Positions 7,220 to 16,207 are shown, counted from the first letter of the stretch. The stretch is 64,000 nucleotides of DNA from Streptomyces sp. V4I2 (GCF_030817655.1 NZ_JAUSZM010000003.1:6944001-7008000); one strand, 5' to 3'. Numbers and translations are program-made. The notes: generated by a model not told the origin, from the sequence alone.

Positions 7220-9681
7220 GCGGACTCTCCCTCTTCCAGCACACCGGCGGCCGCCAGCGTGTCGATTTCGTGTTCGGTGAGGCCCAGCCACTCCCGGCAC
7301 AGCTCCCTGGTGTGTTCGCCCTGGTGGGGAGCGGGGCGCAGCGGCGGGTCGGCGATCCGCCGGGACAGCGCGGGCCGCGCCTCGGTGGGCAGGTCCTCGT
7401 CGATGCCCGGCTGCCGCAGTACGCCGAAGAAGCCGCGGGCCGTCAGCTGCGGGTCGCTCGTCAGCTCGGGCACCCGCCGCATCGCGCCGGCCGGGACGCC
7501 GGCCTGCTGGAGCAGTTCCATGACCTTGCGCGGCTCGTGCCCGGCGGTCCAGCGCGACAGCGCCTCGTCGATCTCCTGGCGGTGTGCGAGGCGGCCCTCG
7601 GCGGTGCTCAGCCGGGGGTCCCCGGACAGGTCGGCCCGGCCGATCACGGCGGTGAGGCGCTGCCAGTCGTCGTCGTCCCTGACCTCGACGGCGCACCATT
7701 CGTCGTCGCCCGCGCAGGCGTACAGGCCTTGAGGGGCGTCCGAGACACCCACGTTGCCCTGGGCGGTGAGAGACCCGGGATTCAGCCCTTCGCCGAGCAG
7801 GAGGTCCGACATGGCGGTGAGGATGACCTCCGCCTGCGAGACGCTGACGGTGCCACCGCGCCCGGTGCGGCGTACGGCGACGAGCTGGGCCAGCACGGCG
7901 GCGGCGCCGACCCGGCCGACGAGGTGGTCGGGGTAGATGGTGATGGCGTCGCTGAAGCCGTCCTCCATACCGGGGTAGCGCCACAGCTCGGTGAGTCCGG
8001 TGGAAGCCCGTACCAGCGGTCCGTATCCCATGCGGTCGCTCCACGGGCCCCAGGAGCCGAAGGCGCTGGTGTCGGCCATGACGATCCGCGGGTTGAGCTT
8101 CGACAGCTCCTGGTGGCCGAGGCCGAGGGAGTCCATCGTGCCGGGCTTGAAGTTGGACAGGACGATGTCGGCTCCGGCGGCGAGCCGCTTGAACAGCTCG
8201 ACGCCTTCCGGTGAGCGCAGGTTGATGCCGAGGCCGCGCTTGTTGCGATGGCCCCAGGCGAAGGAGGCGGTGATGGCCTCCCCGGTGATCGACTGGCGGC
8301 CGCCGTCGGGAAACGCCCGGTTCTCCACCTTGATGACGTCGGCGCCGTGATCGGCGAGGAGCCGTCCCAGCTCGGCCCCGGCCACGATGACGCCCAGGTC
8401 GAGGACCCGCAGCCCGTTGAGCGGGTGCCGTCGGGCGGCGGACTCCTGCTCGGTGGCGCGCTCCTGCTGGGGGGTGGCCTTCTGCTCGGGGGCGGGCGGC
8501 GTGGTGGCGTACGCCGTACGGGCCGGCTCCGCGAAGACCTCCGCGTTGTGCTCGCCGAGCAGCGGCGCCCGGTGCCGGAAACCCGCCCGAGTGCCGTCGA
8601 GTTCGAGGAAGCCGGTCGGTACGCGGGCATCGAGGCCGGGCGCCACTTCGACGTCGGTCAGTGCGCCTCGCTCCAGGTAGTGCCCTGCCTCCAGCGCCTC
8701 GCCGGGAGTGAGGACGGAGGCGATCGGTACGCCCAGCCGCTGCCCCTCCCGTACGAGCTCATCCCGTGGTCTGTCCTGGAACAGCTCCCCGATGAGCCGG
8801 TGGATCCGGCCGGCGGCCTGGAACCGCGTACCCAGCGACTCGTACTTCGGATCCGCGAACTCCTCCGGCTCGCCGAGCCAGGCCCGCATGCCGCGCCACT
8901 GCCGAGGGCTGAGGACGCAGATCCGGACGTGGCCGTCGGCGCACGGGAAGATCGGATACATGTGCCGCGCGTCGGGGCGGCCCCTGGGGAGTTCGCTGGC
9001 CCGGCGGCCGCCGGTGGCCGAGCCACCGATGCCGTAGCCGGGGTCGAGGACCTGGGCCACGGCCTCGTGGAGCGAGAAGTCGATATGGTCGCCGTGCCCG
9101 GTGTCCAGCCGGTTGAGGTACGCGAGTACGGCGTACCAGGCCGCCTGGAGGGCCGCGGACTCCGTGGCCAGGGAGCCGGGGGGCAGCAGCGGTGGCTGTC
9201 CGGGGAGGCCGGAGCGCGACAGGACGCCGCCGAGCGCCCAGTGGACGCGCTCGGTCGCGCAGTAGTCGCGGTACGGGCCGGTGTGGCCGAAGTCGGTGAT
9301 GGAGACGGTCACCAGCCGGGGGTTGCGAGCGGCCACCGCCGCGAAGTCCAGCCCCGGTCCGCGCGTGGCGCCGGGGGCGCCCGACTCGATCCAGATGTCG
9401 GCGCTGTCCAGCAGCGTCAGCAGTCGCGCACGGTCGGTGTCCACGCGCGGATCGAGCGTGACGCCGCGTTTGTTGGCGTTGTGCGTCGCGAAGTACAGGC
9501 TGATGTCGCCCATCAGCGGGGGCAGGCGCCGGGCGGCGGCGCCCTCGGGTGGCTCGACGAGGATCACGTCGGCTCCGAGGTCGGCAAGGAACCGGCCGGC
9601 GGTCTCCCCACGGCTGTCGGTCATGTCGACCACTCGAACCCCGGACAGAGGTCCTGGTCCGGTCTCACGGTGAGCTGCCAT
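7216..9681 (-). CDS. Double-domain class III CoA-transferase (CaiB/BaiF)
   Basis: An 821-residue protein made of two CaiB/BaiF modules (about residues 10-380 and 410-815), roughly twice the usual 400. Each has the opening V-x-DxT/LGxxxAG...LADxGADVIxVE pattern. The second module keeps an Asp in a YPDHLVG segment, where single-domain enzymes place the catalytic aspartate. The matching stretch in the first reads GSLATES, so module one may be structural. It would transfer CoA to a carboxylate and activate the pathway acid without ATP. It is the first gene of the operon, divergent from a LysR gene, and overlaps the hydratase by 4 bp. Confidence 0.86.
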   Translation of the reverse strand: MAAHRETGPGPLSGVRVVDMTDSRGETAGRFLADLGADVILVEPPEGAAARRLPPLMGDISLYFATHNANKRGVTLDPRVDTDRARLLTLLDSADIWIESGAPGATRGPGLDFAAVAARNPRLVTVSITDFGHTGPYRDYCATERVHWALGGVLSRSGLPGQPPLLPPGSLATESAALQAAWYAVLAYLNRLDTGHGDHIDFSLHEAVAQVLDPGYGIGGSATGGRRASELPRGRPDARHMYPIFPCADGHVRICVLSPRQWRGMRAWLGEPEEFADPKYESLGTRFQAAGRIHRLIGELFQDRPRDELVREGQRLGVPIASVLTPGEALEAGHYLERGALTDVEVAPGLDARVPTGFLELDGTRAGFRHRAPLLGEHNAEVFAEPARTAYATTPPAPEQKATPQQERATEQESAARRHPLNGLRVLDLGVIVAGAELGRLLADHGADVIKVENRAFPDGGRQSITGEAITASFAWGHRNKRGLGINLRSPEGVELFKRLAAGADIVLSNFKPGTMDSLGLGHQELSKLNPRIVMADTSAFGSWGPWSDRMGYGPLVRASTGLTELWRYPGMEDGFSDAITIYPDHLVGRVGAAAVLAQLVAVRRTGRGGTVSVSQAEVILTAMSDLLLGEGLNPGSLTAQGNVGVSDAPQGLYACAGDDEWCAVEVRDDDDWQRLTAVIGRADLSGDPRLSTAEGRLAHRQEIDEALSRWTAGHEPRKVMELLQQAGVPAGAMRRVPELTSDPQLTARGFFGVLRQPGIDEDLPTEARPALSRRIADPPLRPAPHQGEHTRELCREWLGLTEHEIDTLAAAGVLEEGESA

Positions 9682-10003
9682 AGGTCACCACGTTCCTTCC
9701 GTGCGCTTCGGCCCCGTCCGGGGTCGCCGAGGCGTCCGGGCATGCCGGATGACCTGGGGAGTCCCGTCAGGGGGTGGGAAAGAGCGGTAGGTGCGCGGGG
9801 ACGCGGACCCGGTTGTCCGCCGGTCCGGCGGCTCGGGTCATCCCGCGTTACCGTGCTGTTAACGGCGCCGGCGTCATCGTGACACTCCGCCCGCGCCCCT
9901 GCCCATGGCCGATTTCCGCACGTGCACGTGCTCGTAACCGCAATGTGCTTCCGGTCGTGCCCGACCGTAGCCGTGGCGGGATCCCGGTGATCTACTGGGC
10001 AAT
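9682..10003. promoter_or_regulatory. Divergent control region between catabolic operon and LysR gene
   Basis: This 322-bp region separates divergent genes and should hold the promoters for both. A perfect 14-bp palindrome (GCACGTGCACGTGC) lies at 9918-9931, 72 bp before the LysR start. It is a candidate operator, though classical LysR sites have a T-N11-A core. An ACGTTCCTTCC stretch directly upstream of 9681 supplies a GGAAGGAACG Shine-Dalgarno for the CoA-transferase. No consensus -35/-10 pair is clear. Confidence 0.5.
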
Positions 10004-10924
10004 GTGGACATCCAGCAGCTCCGCTGTTTCGTGGCAGTAGCCGACGAGCTGCACTTCGGACGCGCCGCGGAGCGTCTGCACGTCACCCCGTCACCGTTGA
10101 GCCGGCGCATCAGGGAACTGGAACACGAGCTCGGATCGGATCTGTTCATCCGTGAATACCACCGCGTCCGGCTGACGGTTTTCGGCCTGGACTTCCTCGA
10201 GCCGGCCCGCGAGGTCCTGAAGCGGTTCGACGCCCTGAAACACCTCTCCCAGGACCCCGAGGCCTACCGGCGCCGCCGCTGCAGGCTCGGGGTGGCGCCG
10301 CTGGCGGCTCCGCTGGTCGTCGACGCGGTCCTGGACGCCTTCCACAAGGCGGCACCGGATGTCGAGCTGCCGCTCATGCCCGCTCCCTCCGCGGAACTGC
10401 TGGCCGAACTCGCCGGCGACGGCCTCGACCTCGCGGTCGTCCACCTTCCGATCGGCGTGCCGGATCTGAGCAGCCTGACCGTCGGCCGCGGCCCGTACGC
10501 GGTGGCCATGCGAGCCGATGACGAGTTCGCCGGGCGCGATTCACTGACCCTCTCGGAGTTGCGGCACCGGGAATTCCTGATGGCATCGCCGAAGGTGCAT
10601 CCCTTCTTCATGGGTGGAATTCGAGCGGCCATGCTCGCCGCCGGCATCACCCGGATCATCGACCTCCCGCACACCGATGTCATACAGGTGGCCACGCAGG
10701 TGTCACGGACCGGAGCCCTCAACCTCACGCCGGGCGGCCCCAACCATCCGGCGGCCAGGGTCTTCGGCTCCCCGGACTACCGGCTGGTGCCGCTGGGCGC
10801 ACCGCGGATCACGGTCTCCATAGGGGTGGCCTGGCGCCCGGGCAGCGAAGCCCAGGTGCCCGGCCTGGATGACGTGCTCACCGCCCTGCGCGACGAGTAC
10901 GGCGCGAACCCGATCTCCCTGTAG
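10004..10924 (+). CDS. LysR-family transcriptional regulator
   Basis: A 306-residue protein with an N-terminal winged helix-turn-helix (residues 3-62: LRCFVAVADELHFGRAAERL, then TPSPLSRRIRELE) and a periplasmic-binding-like effector domain (about 90-300). It starts with GTG at 10004. It is divergent from the CoA-transferase operon across a 322-bp region, the usual arrangement for a LysR protein that controls its neighbour in response to a pathway substrate. The effector is unknown. Confidence 0.9.
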   Translation: MDIQQLRCFVAVADELHFGRAAERLHVTPSPLSRRIRELEHELGSDLFIREYHRVRLTVFGLDFLEPAREVLKRFDALKHLSQDPEAYRRRRCRLGVAPLAAPLVVDAVLDAFHKAAPDVELPLMPAPSAELLAELAGDGLDLAVVHLPIGVPDLSSLTVGRGPYAVAMRADDEFAGRDSLTLSELRHREFLMASPKVHPFFMGGIRAAMLAAGITRIIDLPHTDVIQVATQVSRTGALNLTPGGPNHPAARVFGSPDYRLVPLGAPRITVSIGVAWRPGSEAQVPGLDDVLTALRDEYGANPISL

Positions 10925-11052
10925 ACACGCTCTTCATGATGGACAAGGCCGGTGGGGTTCAAGGTCAGTCGGTTGTCCCGGGAAGGTACGCGCACGTCGA
11001 GCGGGAGCGGCGGTTGCCGAGAAAGAGATCGTGATCCTCGCGGCCCGCTGGA

Positions 11053-12033
11053 TTACGCGGCGCGGCGCGGGGGCTCGGATCTCCTGCGCTCGCCTTCGAA
11101 CGTGCGGCGGCCGCTCACGGTCCGGCGAGCATTTCGCAGGACCCGCAGCGTGCTCAGCAGCGGAGGGCTCGCGGAGCCGTGCAGGAGCGCCGCTCCGCGG
11201 GCCAGGGCCGCGTCGGCGGTCAGCAGCTCGATCTCGACGAATGCGTTCAGCAGGGCCAGGCCGGAGGCCGAGACCTGGGTGGCAAGCCCTTGGGCTGCCT
11301 CGCGGGCTGCCTCCAGGGCGGCCCGGGCCGCGCCGACCTCGTGCTCCACCAACAGGCGCAGGCCCGGCGACTCGTGCCCCGTCGCGAGGTCCGCCGCCGT
11401 GACCGAGAAACGCGCCAGGGTCTGAGCCGGAATGCCCGGCCGCCCTTCCGCGACGTCCTCGGCGAGATCATTGACGAAGTCCAGTCGCTGGCTGCCGTCG
11501 ATGAGCGTCCGGCACATCGCCCGGTACCGGCCGTCATCGTCCTCAGGGCCCAGCAGTACGGCGACCAGCATGAAGGCGGGCAGTGAGTAGGCGTCCACGT
11601 AGGCCTGGTAGTCGGCCTCGGAGTCGAAGCCGGTGAACTCCAGCTCGGCGCCGGCGGTGGACAGGTACTCCTCCACCACCCCCCGAAGCCGTGGACACGC
11701 GGCGACGGTGTGCAGCAACGTGCGGATCAGCGGTTCGTCGGACATCCCCGTTTCCAGCGCCTCGCGCACCCGACGCTCCCAGGACGCCCACGCCGCGGTC
11801 CGCTGCGGCTTCGGGCCGGTGTCCAGCAGGTTGTCCCCGTGGTGCATCACGGCCGTCGCGGCCACCACGTGCGGCAGCACCGACGGCGGCAGCAGCAGAC
11901 GGGCCGCCAGGTAGGAACTGCGGCGGAACCGCGCCACCAGCCGACGCCCGTCGTCGTAGTCGCTGCGCAGCTCCGGTTCCCGGACACCGGCCGCGGTCAG
12001 GCTCCGCTTCCATGTGATCATCTTCGTCACCAT
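11053..12033 (-). CDS. Squalene/phytoene synthase-like protein
   Basis: About 326 residues with the two Asp-rich regions of head-to-head prenyl synthases: HHGDNLLD (in place of DxxxD) and DGSQRLDFVNDLAED. Such enzymes join two prenyl diphosphates at the membrane. Sequence around the motifs is loose, so the reaction is unproven. The start is uncertain: ATG at 12033, GTG at 12030 (its GTGA overlaps the upstream stop) or ATG at 12021. It overlaps the upstream membrane-protein gene and is likely co-translated with it. No hopanoid or carotenoid partner genes (shc, crtI, crtE) are nearby, so the substrate and product are open. Confidence 0.72.
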   Translation of the reverse strand: MVTKMITWKRSLTAAGVREPELRSDYDDGRRLVARFRRSSYLAARLLLPPSVLPHVVAATAVMHHGDNLLDTGPKPQRTAAWASWERRVREALETGMSDEPLIRTLLHTVAACPRLRGVVEEYLSTAGAELEFTGFDSEADYQAYVDAYSLPAFMLVAVLLGPEDDDGRYRAMCRTLIDGSQRLDFVNDLAEDVAEGRPGIPAQTLARFSVTAADLATGHESPGLRLLVEHEVGAARAALEAAREAAQGLATQVSASGLALLNAFVEIELLTADAALARGAALLHGSASPPLLSTLRVLRNARRTVSGRRTFEGERRRSEPPRRAA

Positions 12034-12992
12034 CCCGGGCATTCGTAGCGCCCTCGCTCCAGCGGACCGCACTCCGCCATGCCGGTGACGGTGAACTCGT
12101 ACACCTGCTTGGGGTGTTCCGCGATGCCGTGCACCGCGAAGTGCTTGCCGTTGTTCGTGATGTCCTGAGTGTGGGTTCCGTCCGAGTCGACGTAGGTGAC
12201 CTCGAACGCCTTCCAGGTGCAGTCCTTGGTCCCGGACGTGACCTGGATGCGCAGGCCTCCAGGTGTGGCGCCGTTGCCGAGGTCGATCTTCTTGTGCGCG
12301 AAGTACGGCTCGCCGTAGTGCTGTTCGTCGCTCCCGGTGATCAGGGGGGTGCTGGTGGAGCGCGTCACGTCGAAGAGCATTCCGCTGTAGCTGCCCTCGC
12401 CCTCACCGTGGGTGATGATCACCGTGTTGGCCTTGGCCGGGGTGCACCGGACGCCCTTCATCCGCATGCCGTTGATCACGAGGGCGGCCTGCCGGTCGCT
12501 GATGAGGTCCGCCAGCCAGGCTTCGGAGTAGCCCCACCACTCCGAACGTGTCGAGGCGTGCCAGACGTCGGAGTAGAAGACGCTGCGTGCGCCGTGGGCC
12601 TTGTCGAACGGGCCCAGGTCCGGGCGCGGGCCGAGGATCTGCCGCTTCTCCTGATCGGAGAACGGGGCGTTGTAGAGCGAGGCCTCGGGGTATTCGGTGT
12701 CCTGCCGGACGCTGGCGGAGAACGCGGGCCCCTCCCGGTCGACCTTGTCGTCGGCCTCGCTCGTCACCCTCGCGTCGTGCTCCGAGGTCAGCCAGTCGAT
12801 GCTCTTCGTCAGCAGGAACAGCACGAGCGAGCTGACGACCACCCAGCCCACGCTGATGAGGACCTTCCGGTTCCGCCGGCGCCGGTCCGTGTCGGCTGCG
12901 TCGGGAAGGACACTCTCGATCAGGTCGTCCGCGAATGACGAGGACGCGTCGTCATTCGCGGAGCCGGCGTCCGCCGTGTCTCTGTCTTGCAT
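12027..12992 (-). CDS. Single-span membrane-anchored protein of unknown function
   Basis: A 321-residue protein I do not recognise. An acidic, Ser-rich cytoplasmic start (about 35 residues) is followed by a RRRR cluster, one membrane span (about 44-64, VLISVGWVVVSSLVLFLL) and a long outer domain with several cysteines, including the C-terminal ECGPLERGRYECPGW. It is translationally linked to the prenyl-synthase-like gene downstream, so a membrane-associated joint role is possible. Confidence 0.7.
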   Translation of the reverse strand: MQDRDTADAGSANDDASSSFADDLIESVLPDAADTDRRRRNRKVLISVGWVVVSSLVLFLLTKSIDWLTSEHDARVTSEADDKVDREGPAFSASVRQDTEYPEASLYNAPFSDQEKRQILGPRPDLGPFDKAHGARSVFYSDVWHASTRSEWWGYSEAWLADLISDRQAALVINGMRMKGVRCTPAKANTVIITHGEGEGSYSGMLFDVTRSTSTPLITGSDEQHYGEPYFAHKKIDLGNGATPGGLRIQVTSGTKDCTWKAFEVTYVDSDGTHTQDITNNGKHFAVHGIAEHPKQVYEFTVTGMAECGPLERGRYECPGW

Positions 12993-13297
12993 GCGAGCAG
13001 CCCTGGGGAGTAAGTGGCCAAGTGAGAACGGAGGTTGATGTTATGTCACGCCCCTGTGGTCGCCGGGTCGGCCGGGTCGCCTGCGCCGCGAGCATCGGAC
13101 CGATCCGTCCCTTCGTTCGTGCAGGGCCCTTGTGCAATTCCTTCGCAAGCCCCAATCTTTCGGCTGACGCACAGGGGCGGCACGGAGATTGACATGTTCC
13201 TGCCGTAAACGGCGTCGGGCTCTGTTGCGCGTGCACCACCATCCCCACCACCGCACCATCCCCACCAGCGCACCACCAATTGAGGAGGACCCCTCAC
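12993..13297. promoter_or_regulatory. Divergent intergenic region upstream of the protease
   Basis: A TTGACA hexamer lies at 13189-13194, about 100 bp before the protease ATG, but a convincing -10 at 17-18 bp is not visible. The 13230-13277 part is rich in CACC with a CACCATCCCCACCA element repeated. GAGGAGG at 13282-13288 is a strong Shine-Dalgarno and decides the protease start. No gene is seen here. Confidence 0.5.
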
Positions 13298-14872
13298 ATG
13301 GCAGTGATGCGTCGAACCCGGCGAAGACTGGCCACGATCAGCGCCATGGCCACCGCGGTGCTCGTCGCGGGCCTCGTCTCCGCTCTCCCCGCGGGTGCCG
13401 CACCCGGCGCTTCCGAGGACCGTATCCAGTACAAGGGCGCCGCGAACGCCGTCGCCGACAGCTACATCGTGACCCTGAAGGCGGACCAGGCGCGTGCCGG
13501 TACCGCCCAGGGGCGGACCCTGGCCGAGAAGTACGGTGCCGACATCGAGCGGACGTACACGAAGGCTCTGAACGGCTACGCGGTAGAGGCCTCCGAGGCC
13601 GAGGCGAAGCAGCTGGCCGCGGACCCGGCCGTCGCCTCCGTCGTGCAGAACCGCACCTTCCGCATCGCGGCGACCCAGCCCAGCCCGCCCTCCTGGGGCC
13701 TGGACCGGATCGACCAGCGCAACCTGCCGCTGAACAGCTCGTACACCTACCCGGACTCCGCCGGGCAGGGCGTGACCGCGTACATCGTCGACACCGGCGT
13801 CCGCATCACGCACAGCGACTTCGGCGGCCGCGCCTCCTACGGCTACGACGCGATCGACAACGACAACACCGCCCAGGACGGCAACGGCCACGGCACCCAC
13901 GTCGCCGGCACGGTCGCCGGCACCGCCTACGGGGTGGCCAAGAAGGCGAAGATCGTCGGCGTGCGGGTGCTGAACAACTCCGGTTCCGGTACGACCGCCC
14001 AGGTCGTCGCCGGTATCGACTGGGTCGCCCGGAACGCGGTCAAGCCGGCCGTCGCCAACATGTCCCTCGGCGGCACCGTGGACACCGCCCTCGACACGGC
14101 CGTACGCAACGCCGTCGCCTCCGGCGTCACCTTCGCGGTCGCGGCCGGCAACGAGAACGTCAACGCCTCCACCAGGTCGCCCGCCCGCGTCACCGAGGCG
14201 ATCACCGTCGGCGCCACCACCTCCGGCGACGCCCGCGCCAGTTACTCCAACTACGGCTCGGTCCTGGACCTGTTCGCGCCCGGCTCGTCCATCACCTCGG
14301 CCTGGAACACCGGCGACACGGCCACCAACACCATCTCCGGTACGTCCATGGCGACCCCGCACGTCGCCGGAGCCGCGGCCCTCCACCTGGCCGACAACCC
14401 GGCCGCCACCCCCGCCCAGGTCTCCGCCGCGCTGACGGCCGCCGCCACCACCGGCGTGGTCACGAGCCCCGGCACCGGTTCACCCAACCGGCTCCTGTAC
14501 GTCGGCGGCGGTACGACCACCCCGCCCGGCCCTCGCTTCGAGAACACCGGGGACTACGCGATCAGCGACAACTCCACCGCCGAGTCCCCGGTGACCGTCT
14601 CCGGAGTCACCGGCAACGCGCCCTCGGCCCTGGCCGTCGAGGTCCACATCGTCCACACCTACATCGGTGACCTCCAGGTCCAGCTGGTCGCCCCCGACGG
14701 CACGGCGTACACCCTCAAGGCGTACGGCGCCGGAGGCAGTTCGGACAACATCGACACCACGTACTCGGTGAACGCCTCCTCCGAGGTCGCGAACGGCACG
14801 TGGCGGCTGCGGGTCGGCGACAACGCGGCGCAGGACGTCGGGCGGATCGACGCCTGGGCGTTGCAGTTCTGA
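13298..14872 (+). CDS. Secreted subtilisin-family serine protease with P domain
   Basis: A 524-residue S8 protease. A Sec signal peptide (residues 1-35, ending AGAAPG) is followed by an I9 inhibitor propeptide (about 50-130). The catalytic domain shows D165 (IVDTGV), H198 (GNGHGTHVAG), oxyanion Asn in AAGNEN, and S350 (SGTSMATPHVAG). The C-terminal 90 residues form a P/homoB-type beta domain (HIVHTYIGDLQVQL). The ATG at 13298 has GAGGAGG nine bases upstream. The product is an extracellular endopeptidase. Its 3' end faces the serpin gene 28 bp away. Confidence 0.93.
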   Translation: MAVMRRTRRRLATISAMATAVLVAGLVSALPAGAAPGASEDRIQYKGAANAVADSYIVTLKADQARAGTAQGRTLAEKYGADIERTYTKALNGYAVEASEAEAKQLAADPAVASVVQNRTFRIAATQPSPPSWGLDRIDQRNLPLNSSYTYPDSAGQGVTAYIVDTGVRITHSDFGGRASYGYDAIDNDNTAQDGNGHGTHVAGTVAGTAYGVAKKAKIVGVRVLNNSGSGTTAQVVAGIDWVARNAVKPAVANMSLGGTVDTALDTAVRNAVASGVTFAVAAGNENVNASTRSPARVTEAITVGATTSGDARASYSNYGSVLDLFAPGSSITSAWNTGDTATNTISGTSMATPHVAGAAALHLADNPAATPAQVSAALTAAATTGVVTSPGTGSPNRLLYVGGGTTTPPGPRFENTGDYAISDNSTAESPVTVSGVTGNAPSALAVEVHIVHTYIGDLQVQLVAPDGTAYTLKAYGAGGSSDNIDTTYSVNASSEVANGTWRLRVGDNAAQDVGRIDAWALQF

Positions 14873-14882
14873 CGGTTCATCC

Positions 14883-14914
14883 CTTCAGTACTCGTCCTCT
14901 TCAGTACTCGTCCT
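14883..14914. repeat. 16-bp exact tandem duplication at the serpin 3' end
   Basis: CTTCAGTACTCGTCCT occurs twice back to back (14883-14898, 14899-14914). The second copy encodes the serpin C-terminal EDEY and stop, and the first is its untranslated duplicate between the convergent genes. It is probably a replication-slippage event. Confidence 0.85.
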
Positions 14915-16094
14915 CGCGGAAGGGCCTCGGGTCCGTGACCCAGCCCGCCGCGAGGACGAGCCGCGTCGCGCGGTGCACGGCGAGGAAGCCGAAGGGGCGG
15001 TCGAAGGCGGCCCGGACGGTGGTGGTGGTCCAGCGAAGGGCGGGCGGAGCGCTGCCCGGGTGCGCGGCGACGGCCGTCACGGCCGCGGCACGGAAGCCCA
15101 GTCCGCCGAACGTCGCCGTCGCGCACTGCCGGGCCGAGCCGATGGCCAGGGGAAGAGCGCTGATGCCGGGGAAGTGGCCGGTCGAGGTGTCCGTCGCGGT
15201 GGAGAGGCCGAACACCCGGGGCAGCTTCAGCAGATCGTGCCGCGCGTTCAGGTGGAAGGCCGGGGTCACCACTTCCAGCGTCGGCGGCAGGGGCCGCGCC
15301 CGGCGCTCCTTCACCACGTGCACACCCGGACCCACCTCCCCGTACGGGAGTTCAGGCCCCGGCACGACCGGACTCCGGCGGGCCAGGACATCCACGCCCG
15401 CCCCGAGCACCCGCCCGGGCGTCATCCCCTCCTCGCCGAGCAGCAGGTGGACGTCGACGGCGGTGTCGCCCAGCACCTTCAGCTCGGTGACATGACCGTG
15501 GGGCGTGTCCGCCACGCCGACCCGGTCCAGCAGCGCGCTGCTCCGGCGCAGACCCCGCAGCACTCGGCCCCGCCAGGGCCCGGTCTGCGGCATCAGCGGA
15601 CCTTCCCGGAAAGGGCGCAGCCACTCCGTCCGCAGGGCCAGCGCGCTCGCCAGCACCAGCTTCGTACGGTCCGTCAGCGCGACCGGCATGCGCTCGACCA
15701 TGCCGTCCGTCCGCTTGGCCGCCCACGCGTCCAGCGCCTTCTGGTCGGCCGCCGTGTCTCCCGTGAGCACCCCGCGCGTCCCCGTCGGCAGTCCCGCCTC
15801 CCACTCCTTCCGAGGCTCCAGCGTGCGCTCGGTCCACAGCCCGACGGCCGTGTCCAGACCGCGGATGTGCGCCATCGCGGCGAGCAACTCCCGGGCCGCG
15901 GCGGCCGCTTGACCGGCCGGTACCCCGAGCGCCTGCGCCATTTCCGCCCGCGCCGCCCCCGTTGCCCCGTCCGCCAGAAAGGCCAGCAACGGCCAGACGC
16001 CCGGCGCCGAGAACACCGTCCCGCCCTCCGCCGACCCCGCCCACCTCGCGGTCAGCGCGTTCGCCGCCCGGATCGTCGTATTCGTGACCGGCAT
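14901..16094 (-). CDS. Serpin-family protein
   Basis: A 397-residue protein with serpin features: the N-terminal helix region and SAPGVWPLLAFLADGA, the L-DAWAAKRTDGMVERMPV segment matching the serpin NxWVxxxTxGxI block, and the C-terminal FDRPFGFLAVH signature. The hinge before the reactive loop reads AAAVTAVAA. No signal peptide is visible, so it should be cytoplasmic. It may protect the cell from a stray serine protease or have lost inhibition, and divergence around strand 5A leaves activity uncertain. It converges on the subtilisin gene, which suggests but does not prove a functional pair. Confidence 0.85.
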   Translation of the reverse strand: MPVTNTTIRAANALTARWAGSAEGGTVFSAPGVWPLLAFLADGATGAARAEMAQALGVPAGQAAAAARELLAAMAHIRGLDTAVGLWTERTLEPRKEWEAGLPTGTRGVLTGDTAADQKALDAWAAKRTDGMVERMPVALTDRTKLVLASALALRTEWLRPFREGPLMPQTGPWRGRVLRGLRRSSALLDRVGVADTPHGHVTELKVLGDTAVDVHLLLGEEGMTPGRVLGAGVDVLARRSPVVPGPELPYGEVGPGVHVVKERRARPLPPTLEVVTPAFHLNARHDLLKLPRVFGLSTATDTSTGHFPGISALPLAIGSARQCATATFGGLGFRAAAVTAVAAHPGSAPPALRWTTTTVRAAFDRPFGFLAVHRATRLVLAAGWVTDPRPFREDEY

Positions 16095-16207
16095 TCCGCC
16101 CCCATCAGCCCCGCGCTTACCATGCGGCCTGGCGTACGTCAGTTCTGTACGGCCTCGTCACGGTCTTCGTCCCGGCCCCGCCGCCCGAACCAGGAAGCAC
16201 GGTACTC

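Noticed and set aside
6263..7244. Minus-strand Arg-rich open frame over the hydratase gene
   Set aside because: It is the shifted shadow of the enoyl-CoA hydratase; all family motifs are in the other frame.
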